Part shown: one piece after another, positions 5,530 to 11,156 of the stretch
Position numbering within the stretch: the first letter of the stretch is position 1
Layout: the number at the start of each line of letters is the position of its first letter
Assembly: GCA_017615515.1 (NCBI GenBank)
Contig: JAFZZX010000132.1
Span: forward strand, 1 to 11,156
DNA length: 11,156 nt
Direction of reading: 5' to 3'
From: Clostridia bacterium
GTDB lineage: Bacteria > Bacillota > Clostridia > Christensenellales > CAG-1252
Position numbers and translations under genes: made by a program
The notes under the pieces: generated by a model
Told to the model about the DNA's origin: nothing
Seen by the model: the letters and a program-made list of their open reading frames with translations, nothing else
Database searches by the model: none

Positions 5530-6770
5530 TCAAGAAACTCAGAAAAAGATTCATTTGGCTCGCGCTTGCGGTGGTGGCGGCGGTCATTCTCGTGATCGTG
5601 GTCGGCATCGACGTCGCGAACTACCTCGATATGCGCGCGGACGCGGACGACACCATCGCCTTCCTCGAGGTCGAAAACGCTATGCCGTCGCCCTTTGCGC
5701 CTCCGCAGGGAGACCAGCCGCAAGGAAGCGGCAAAAATGCGGGAAAATCGGGTGAAAAGCCGAAAGATTTGCCCGGAGAAACGGCGTTCTCCGCGCGTTA
5801 CTTTACGGTGGAAACGGACGCGAACGGTGGGGTCACACACTACGATCTCGGCAGGATCGCTTTCGTCGATGCCTCGGACGTTGCGGACATCGTCGACAAT
5901 GCCTCGGGAGAACGCGGATTCGTCGGGAACTATCGCTACTTTAGGCGCGAGACCGAGAACGGATACCACTATTTCTTCCTCGATTGCGAGAAGGAGATCG
6001 ACGCGTGCCGTACCTTCATCGTGATCAGCGCGATCATCACCTCGATCGGGCTGGCTGCCATCGCGATCCTGATCATACTGCTGTCCGCGCGGGTGCTTGC
6101 ACCGGTGGAAGAGAGCTACAAAAAGCAAAAGCAATTCATCACCGACGCGGGTCACGAACTCAAGACGCCGCTCACGGTGATCGGCGCGAACGCCGAGCTG
6201 TTGGAGCTGGAGATCGGGGAAGGCAACGAATGGCTCGAATCCATCAAGGGGCAGGTCGATCGGCTGTCCAAGCTGACCAAAGAACTGGTCTTCCTATCCC
6301 GAATGGACGAGGTAGGCAGCGAGATCCCGAAGGCGACTTTCTCCCTAAAGAGTGCCTTGGAAGACTGCGCGGAAGGCTTCAAGGAGGCCGCGCTCGTAGG
6401 GGGCAAGGAGATCGTTCTCGATCTTGCCGACCTTAGCGTGAACGGAAACGAGGAGATGATCCGCCGTGCGGCGTCGTTGCTCCTCGACAACGCGATCAAA
6501 TACGCCGAAAACGACAGAATAACCCTTGCGCTTCGCCGCGAGGGGAAACTGGCGGTCGTGGAGACCCGTAACGACGCCTCTCTCGGAAAAGGCGCCCATC
6601 CCGAACTCTTCGAGCGCTTCTATCGCCCCGACTCTTCGCGCAACACCGCGACGGGCGGACACGGCGTCGGACTGTCTGTCGTGAAGTCCATCGTTGAGGC
6701 GCACGGCGGCACCGCCTGCTGCGAGAGCGACGGGCGGGAACTCGTGATCAAACTGACGATACCGATGTGA
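5526..6770 (+). CDS. Membrane sensor histidine kinase, HisKA class
   Basis: A 414-residue kinase starting at the ATG that overlaps the regulator's stop. TM1 spans about 9-29 and TM2 about 163-187, enclosing an extracellular sensor of about 130 residues. That sensor has a Pro/Gly/Gln/Lys-rich linker (53-84) and a small mixed domain ending YHYFFLDCEKEIDACR. After TM2 there is only a short connector, not a full HAMP domain. The dimerisation domain has QFITDAGHELKTPLTVIGAN with H210 as phosphoacceptor. The ATPase domain shows an N box (LLLDNAIKYAEN, 318-329), an F box (LFERFYRPD, 361-369) and a G2 box (GGHGVGLSVVKSIVEAHGG, 377-395). The usual G1 DxGxG is replaced by VETRNDASLGKG (345-356), as in some clostridial kinases of this type. 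The signal sensed is unknown. A strong terminator follows. Confidence 0.93.
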   Translation: MIKKLRKRFIWLALAVVAAVILVIVVGIDVANYLDMRADADDTIAFLEVENAMPSPFAPPQGDQPQGSGKNAGKSGEKPKDLPGETAFSARYFTVETDANGGVTHYDLGRIAFVDASDVADIVDNASGERGFVGNYRYFRRETENGYHYFFLDCEKEIDACRTFIVISAIITSIGLAAIAILIILLSARVLAPVEESYKKQKQFITDAGHELKTPLTVIGANAELLELEIGEGNEWLESIKGQVDRLSKLTKELVFLSRMDEVGSEIPKATFSLKSALEDCAEGFKEAALVGGKEIVLDLADLSVNGNEEMIRRAASLLLDNAIKYAENDRITLALRREGKLAVVETRNDASLGKGAHPELFERFYRPDSSRNTATGGHGVGLSVVKSIVEAHGGTACCESDGRELVIKLTIPM

Positions 6771-6798
6771 CCGATAGGGGAAGGTTCGGCGTAGAACG

Positions 6799-6839
6799 GG
6801 GCGGATCCGTGCGGTCGATCGATCGGGTCCGCCCTTTTT
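6799..6839 (+). terminator. Intrinsic terminator of the two-component operon
   Basis: GGGCGGATCC (6799-6808) pairs with GGGTCCGCCC (6825-6834) over 10 bp, with one G-U, and is followed by five T residues. It lies 28 bases after the kinase stop and separates the operon from the downstream surface-protein gene. Confidence 0.9.
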
Positions 6840-6913
6840 CGTAGGCGGCGATCTTTTTTGTTTTGATCGGATAAATCCGCAAAAATAACATATTTTCTCT
6901 TCGTTATTCGCAC

Positions 6914-6940
6914 ATAAATCCACCTTAAATTAATATAAAT
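6914..6940 (+). promoter_or_regulatory. Phased A/T hexamers upstream of the surface-protein promoter
   Basis: ATAAAT (6914), TTAAAT (6925) and ATAAAT (6935) recur at 11 and 10 bp, upstream of the -35 box. CTTAAA at 6924-6929 is the reverse complement of the TTTAAG hexamer in the regulator's promoter. It may be a curved UP-like element or a binding site for the neighbouring regulator; evidence is weak. Confidence 0.35.
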
Positions 6941-6952
6941 AAGAAAAAACTC

Positions 6953-6982
6953 TTGTTTTCTGTGCGCGACGCGTGGTATTAT
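6953..6982 (+). promoter_or_regulatory. Promoter of the 1235-residue surface-protein gene
   Basis: -35 TTGTTT (6953-6958) and -10 TATTAT (6977-6982) are separated by 18 bases, with very A/T-rich sequence upstream. The start near 6989 gives a leader of about 60 bases that contains a hairpin and then GGAGG (7037-7041), 7 bases before the ATG. Confidence 0.65.
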
Positions 6983-6994
6983 AGTATATAAGTT

Positions 6995-7010
6995 TTCGGG
7001 CGTGCCCGAA
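6995..7010 (+). other. 5' leader hairpin
   Basis: TTCGGG (6995-7000) pairs with CCCGAA (7005-7010) around a CGTG loop, within a few bases of the predicted mRNA 5' end. It leaves the ribosome site free, so an mRNA-stabilising role is more likely than translational control. Confidence 0.5.
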
Positions 7011-7048
7011 CGCGTAAAAAAGCAGATTCTCAAATCGGAGGATAATCT

Positions 7049-10000
7049 ATGAAAAAACTGTTGATCATCATCCCCATCGTGATCGTGATCGCCGCCGCGA
7101 CGGTCCTCGGACTGTTTGCCGCCGGCGTGATCGGCAAGAAGGACGAGCCGGTCGCCTATGCGGTCGATTCCGAAGCTACCGAAACCGGTATCTTCAAGGA
7201 TCTCGGCGTAGACACCTTCTTCGACATTCTCGCCGACCGCGATCCTTCCACCGCCCTCGATAACTTCGTGATCATTCACGACAGCAAGGGCAATAAGGTC
7301 CCGCTGAAGAGCGAGCGTCAGGGCGATGGCGTCTATCGCATCACCGCTCGCGACGGCTTCAAGGCGCGCGCGACCTATCGCATCTGGGCGACGGGCGCTT
7401 CGTTCGTGGCGGCGCAGTACAAGGATCTCGATTCCTTCATCTTCACGATCAAGGGCGACAAGACCGTTGAAAACGTGACCAAGCAGGACGGGATCAAGGA
7501 GACCGATCTCGAGGGTACGACGGTCAAGGCGCTTGACGTTTCCGGCAACACCTATTACACCGTCACACTCGGTGCGGTGGCGAGTGAGCGCTACCAAAAG
7601 GGCGACGTGATCCTCGCCAAGAAGCCCGTCGACGGCGGGTTCGACGCGGATCTCGAAGTCCTCTACGCGGGCGATATTCCCGGTTACGAATATAACGGCA
7701 TGGCTGCCTACGTCGTCGAGCGTGAGTCCGAGATCGTGGACGGCAAAGAGGAGATCTACTGCCGTCTCGCCGGCGTCAGCGACGTCGTCAAGAAGATCGA
7801 CATTTACAAGACCCTGACCATTGACGAAGGCAACTTCACCGTGAACGAGCAGATGCTGCAAGAGGCGCTCGACAAGAGCGAGTTCACCGCGGCGGTCTAC
7901 GAGGCGGCGGTCGAGGCGTTCGACCTTCTGAGCGGCAAGTTCGAAAAGACCGTCAAGGACAGCCCCAAGATGGTCGCGAAGTTCGAGTACAACGTCGATA
8001 AGGAGAAGATCCAACTCGACTTCTACTTCATTATCACCCTCGCGAAGGGCGTGGACGTCACCTTCGCGGTCAAGAACACGATCAATCTGACCCCCAACCT
8101 GAACTGGGAGTTCGACGGCGACCTTGACGATCTGGAGCTCGACCTCGGCGTGAATATCAAGACCAAGACGGTCGCGTCGATCGAGATGGAGACCGCGGAC
8201 GCCAAGCTCCAAGCCACCGATATTGAGGATTTCAAAAAGAAGTTTACCGACCTCGTTACCGGCAAGACCGCCGAAAAGGGCATCGTGGGCGCGGAACTTC
8301 CGATCTATTCCTATAAATATCCGATCTACTGCTTCGTTCTCGGCATTGAGTTCGGCGTGGACATCAACCTCGGCATCAAAGCGCAGATCAATTTCGAGTA
8401 CGTTTACGAAACCGACATCACCGCGGGCGTGACCTACGTTGACGGACAGATCGACAGCTACAAGAGCATCGACACCAATTCCTCCGCAAAGGATCTCGTG
8501 ATGCTCGGCAAACTCAAGGCGGAAGCGGGCGTGTACGTCAAGTTGACCGCCAGCCTGCTCGAAGTGGTCGGTATCGGCTTCAAGGTGAAGACCGGCGCGT
8601 ATGCCGAGATCGCGGGTCAGCTCCGTCTCGACATGAAAGCGGCGCTCGAGGATAAGACCTTGCACGTCATTAAGGGCTACTACGTCACGGGCGGCTTGTA
8701 TCTCGCCTTCAACTTCCAGATCAAAGCGGGTATCGACATCCCCGGCATCGGCTGGAAGGGCTGGGACAAGGATTGGGAGCTCGGACGCCTTGAGTATCCT
8801 CTCTTCGAGTACGGCTCCAAGTACCTCGTGCAATCCCTCGTCAACGAGGATATGACGGTGGAAGTGCAGGGCAAGACCGCTGCCTTCAACGAAGTGGAAG
8901 TCAATGCGTTCGACCTTGATAGGGTCGCGGACGCGAAGAATATCAAGGTCTCTCTCGACAGCTTCGACATCGAATACCTTGATGACGCGGCTGACTATAT
9001 CACCCTCGTGGACGGCTTCGTGAAGGTCAATCCCGCCGTGGGCACCGAGTTCACCGCGGTCGTGAAGATCACGGCGAAGAACGACAACTACGTGACGGGC
9101 ACCGTCTCCTTCCACAAGGCTGCCGTGATGCCCACCTGCACCGATACGGTGGCTTCCTTCGATAAGGAAAAGCCCGAGAACGTCACCTTCGACGTCAAGA
9201 AGAATCAATCCAACTTCATCGCCTTGAACGGCAACGGCATCGACGTGGCGTCCTACGCCGTTGCGGACACCGGCGCCGTCACGATCTACAAGGAGTTCCT
9301 CGAAGGTCTCGCCGTCGGCGAATACACCTTCGTCTACGTGACCGATAAGGGTCGCGTGAGCCTGACGGTCAACGTCGGCGACTCCACCCCGATCAGCGCG
9401 GCGGTCACGACCCGCAGCTTCCTGAAGAGCGCGAAGGCGAACGTCGTCTTTGCTCTCGACCTCTCGGGCAGCAAGGTCAAGGAGATCAAGGGTCTCAATG
9501 CGGGCGAATACAGCGTGGACAGCGCGGGCACCCTCGTGATCTACGCTTCGGCGCTCAAGGATAAGGAACCCGACACCTACGAGCTGACCGTGGTCGCAAG
9601 CAACGGCACCGAGCTCGGGCTGAACGTCATCGTCGAGGACGATCGCGTGCCTGCCCTCTATGAGAACGCATATACCTTCGCGAAGAACGGCGCTTGCGCC
9701 GACGTGACGGTGGCGTACGAGGCATATCTCTTCACGCCGCTCGGCGTCGAAGGCAGCGGCTTGAGCGTCGGCGACGGTCGCGTGGCTGTGGGCGCGAAGA
9801 GTGCGCGCATTTCCAAGGAGTTCCTCTCCGGACTCACGGCGGGCACCCATACCTTCTCGATGAAGTTCGAGGGAGCGACGGGCACCGAGAAGCGCAACTT
9901 CACGATCAACGTCCTTGCCAATGCGCCCATCGTGGCGGGCGTATCCGTCGCGACCTTTGACAAGAGCGCACCTGCGGACGTCGAATACACGATCTTCACG

Positions 10001-10756
10001 ACCGGTTCCTCGATCACCCTCTCCGACAACGGCATCTCCAAGGCGAACTACACCGTTGCGGGCAGCAGCGTGACGATCAATGCCGCTTATCTCTCCACCC
10101 TCAAGGTCGGACCGTACAGCTTCCGTGCGACGGTCGATGGCTCCTCTGTCACTCTGTCGTTGACCGTGGTCGACAATACCGAGCCCGTGATCGAGTCGGC
10201 GCAGGGCGGCGTCCTGACCATCGAATACGACAAGGCGCAGAGCGGCAGCCGCTTCTTCGAGATGATGCTCGGCAACGCCACCTTCGACAAGCTCGACGGC
10301 AACGGCGTGGCGGGTCAATACACCGTCGGTCTGAACGGCGCGAAGGGCACGACCAAGGTCACCTTGCAAGAGTCCTATCTGAATAGTCTCCGCGTCGGCA
10401 CCTACACCTACAACGTGCTGACCGACGTGAACGTCTCCACCTTGATCGTAAAGGTGACCGACACGCGCAAGCCCGAGTCCACGACCGAGACCAGCTTGAT
10501 CTACAAGCAAGGCGCGTATCTGCCCGTTTCCGTGACCTTCATGAACTACGAGCACGACGTGAAGTCGATCGCGGTGAAGGGCGGCACGGACTTCTCGATC
10601 TTCGACGGCGACGGCGAGTTCGATCCCGAGATCGGCAGATTGCTGATCGGCGCGGACTATCTGAACGCGCAGGCGCCGAATAGCTACGTTACCTTTATGC
10701 TGACCTTCGATGATGCGGCGGCGACGGTGCTTGCCGTAACGATCGCAGTTTCCTAA
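7049..10756 (+). CDS. Large membrane-anchored surface protein with six Ig-like (CBM_X2-like) repeats
   Basis: 1235 residues with a clear start (GGAGG at 7037-7041). Residues 4-27 form one hydrophobic helix after MKK and act as signal or signal-anchor; no lipobox, LPxTG motif or C-terminal membrane segment is seen, so an N-terminal anchor is likely. About 40-300 is a mixed region I do not recognise. About 305-590 is rich in alternating beta strands (for example VLGIEFGVDINLGIKAQINF, 430-449) ending in GIPGWKGWD-like aromatic sequence (about 564-573). About 600-690 looks like one cadherin/Ig-type domain. From about 700 to the end, six repeats of roughly 80-90 residues (starts near 700, 785, 868, 966, 1052, 1145) share a Yx-V...VTI...YLxxLxxGxYxF core typical of X2/CBM_X2 Ig-like modules. 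Such modules are usually spacers or weak glycan binders. No catalytic domain is visible. Own promoter and terminator; adjacency to the two-component pair suggests, but does not show, control by it. Confidence 0.88.
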   Translation: MKKLLIIIPIVIVIAAATVLGLFAAGVIGKKDEPVAYAVDSEATETGIFKDLGVDTFFDILADRDPSTALDNFVIIHDSKGNKVPLKSERQGDGVYRITARDGFKARATYRIWATGASFVAAQYKDLDSFIFTIKGDKTVENVTKQDGIKETDLEGTTVKALDVSGNTYYTVTLGAVASERYQKGDVILAKKPVDGGFDADLEVLYAGDIPGYEYNGMAAYVVERESEIVDGKEEIYCRLAGVSDVVKKIDIYKTLTIDEGNFTVNEQMLQEALDKSEFTAAVYEAAVEAFDLLSGKFEKTVKDSPKMVAKFEYNVDKEKIQLDFYFIITLAKGVDVTFAVKNTINLTPNLNWEFDGDLDDLELDLGVNIKTKTVASIEMETADAKLQATDIEDFKKKFTDLVTGKTAEKGIVGAELPIYSYKYPIYCFVLGIEFGVDINLGIKAQINFEYVYETDITAGVTYVDGQIDSYKSIDTNSSAKDLVMLGKLKAEAGVYVKLTASLLEVVGIGFKVKTGAYAEIAGQLRLDMKAALEDKTLHVIKGYYVTGGLYLAFNFQIKAGIDIPGIGWKGWDKDWELGRLEYPLFEYGSKYLVQSLVNEDMTVEVQGKTAAFNEVEVNAFDLDRVADAKNIKVSLDSFDIEYLDDAADYITLVDGFVKVNPAVGTEFTAVVKITAKNDNYVTGTVSFHKAAVMPTCTDTVASFDKEKPENVTFDVKKNQSNFIALNGNGIDVASYAVADTGAVTIYKEFLEGLAVGEYTFVYVTDKGRVSLTVNVGDSTPISAAVTTRSFLKSAKANVVFALDLSGSKVKEIKGLNAGEYSVDSAGTLVIYASALKDKEPDTYELTVVASNGTELGLNVIVEDDRVPALYENAYTFAKNGACADVTVAYEAYLFTPLGVEGSGLSVGDGRVAVGAKSARISKEFLSGLTAGTHTFSMKFEGATGTEKRNFTINVLANAPIVAGVSVATFDKSAPADVEYTIFTTGSSITLSDNGISKANYTVAGSSVTINAAYLSTLKVGPYSFRATVDGSSVTLSLTVVDNTEPVIESAQGGVLTIEYDKAQSGSRFFEMMLGNATFDKLDGNGVAGQYTVGLNGAKGTTKVTLQESYLNSLRVGTYTYNVLTDVNVSTLIVKVTDTRKPESTTETSLIYKQGAYLPVSVTFMNYEHDVKSIAVKGGTDFSIFDGDGEFDPEIGRLLIGADYLNAQAPNSYVTFMLTFDDAAATVLAVTIAVS

Positions 10757-10797
10757 GGCGGGCGCAAATAAAGTAGCATATACTTCGCTACCGTATC

Positions 10798-10844
10798 AAA
10801 AGGGAGCAGTTACGTACAAAGGAGTACGCGCCTGCTCCCTTTTT
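10798..10844 (+). terminator. 12-bp stem terminator of the surface-protein gene
   Basis: AAAAGGGAGCAG (10798-10809) pairs perfectly with CTGCTCCCTTTT (10832-10843); an inner CGTAC/GTACG hairpin caps it and a five-T run ends it. A small GTAGC/GCTAC hairpin (10773-10791) lies between the stop codon and this terminator. Confidence 0.92.
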
Positions 10845-11023
10845 CACGGAGCGCTCGTCTCTACTGCTTTCTTTGCGCCCGCTTGGGGGGAAAGGAGCCT
10901 TGCGGTTGCAACTCTTCTCTGCCCTCGCCCGGGAGGAGAAATGCTGAGCGTTCGTCTTCGCACCACTCTCCGCGTTTGTCTGAGGGCGCTCGACTACGCT
11001 CGCTCTAGGCGCTGACGCGCAGA
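10845..11023. other. Gene-free spacer
   Basis: I see no supportable gene, promoter or RNA here. The sequence is GC-rich with short palindromic runs (GAGCGCTC near 10856, repeated GCGCTCG/CGCTCGC around 10987-11006). The minus-strand open frame across it has low-complexity, Arg/Ser/Ala-rich content and no ribosome site. Confidence 0.6.
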
Positions 11024-11143
11024 TTTGCATCCCTTGTAAGGGAGGCTTGATTGCCGCCGTTAGGCGGGAATGGTGGGTTTAAATCCCCCGTTTTTTCTCG
11101 CTTCACTCGAAAAACCCAATCCCCCTTTACAAAGGGTGCAAAA
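11024..11143. repeat. Imperfect inverted-repeat segment, possible interspersed repeat or MITE-like end
   Basis: The arm at 11024-11049 (TTTGCATCCCTTGTAAGGGA...) matches, in inverted orientation, the arm at 11118-11143 (reverse complement TTTGCACCCTTTGTAAAGGG...). Each arm is itself a near-palindrome (CCCTTGTAAGGG; CCCTTTACAAAGGG). Between them lie a CCGCC-GTTA-GGCGG hairpin (11054-11067) and a TTTAAA-centred palindrome. No transposase is present. The sequence continues past the window edge, so its true extent is unknown. Confidence 0.5.
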
Positions 11144-11156
11144 CACCTCATCCGTC

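Noticed and set aside
6620..10555. Very long minus-strand open frame (1311 codons) opposite the surface-protein gene
   Set aside because: It mirrors the GC-rich third positions of the sense gene, is full of Arg/Val/Asp/His low-complexity sequence, crosses the kinase gene, the terminator and the promoter, and has no domain. The plus-strand protein has a signal helix, ribosome site and Ig-like repeats.
10788..11030. Minus-strand 80-codon open frame at the right end
   Set aside because: It reads back through the strong terminator stem, is Arg/Ser/Ala-rich without domain features and has no ribosome site.

Overview
The window reads as the chromosome of an anaerobic Firmicute, probably an uncultured gut member of the Clostridia. 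This is inferred from gene families and signals: a BspA-type leucine-rich-repeat (LRR) surface protein, a BioY biotin transporter subunit, an OmpR/HK two-component pair, strong GGAGG Shine-Dalgarno sites and TTGnnn/TATAAT promoters. No ribosomal or phylogenetic marker is present, so the placement is tentative. Base composition splits in two. Sampled lines of the first 3.6 kb are about 50% GC in the LRR gene and 32-42% in the next gene. From about 4 kb on, sampled lines of the large 3' gene are 57-60% GC and the sequence in between is visibly GC-rich.

Left part (1-3.7 kb): a 5'-truncated LRR surface protein with about 23 repeat units and a three-copy 78-residue module; a 214-base spacer with no clear terminator or promoter; then an AT-rich gene for an unrecognised 185-residue protein, followed by a strong hairpin terminator. 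Middle (3.7-4.0 kb): a minus-strand tRNA-Val(GAC) with encoded CCA, its own promoter and terminator. Its last 21 bases are copied about 200 bp downstream (in the tRNA's direction), with a structured, gene-free segment between the copies. This looks like a used integration site or a small tRNA-associated repeat element, and the change in composition falls at this point.

Right part (4.1-11.2 kb): all genes are on the plus strand. bioY (biotin uptake S component) has a promoter so close to its ATG that the mRNA would be almost leaderless. Next comes a response regulator/histidine kinase pair overlapping by 4 bp (ATGA). Its promoter has two TATAAT boxes and an 11-bp-spaced TTTAAG direct repeat, the geometry expected for autoregulation by an OmpR-type regulator. 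A strong terminator ends that operon. A separate promoter with phased A/T repeats and a 5' hairpin then drives a 1235-residue membrane-anchored surface protein: an unrecognised beta-rich N-terminal half and six C-terminal Ig-like repeats resembling CBM_X2 modules. A 12-bp-stem terminator closes it.

The last 310 bases hold no credible gene. They include an inverted-repeat segment that looks like the edge of an interspersed repeat. How the genes work together is inference only: the sensor kinase may control the neighbouring surface protein and its own operon. I see no recognised defence, CRISPR, phage or secondary-metabolite system. The best candidates for something undescribed are the tRNA-associated element and the large surface protein.
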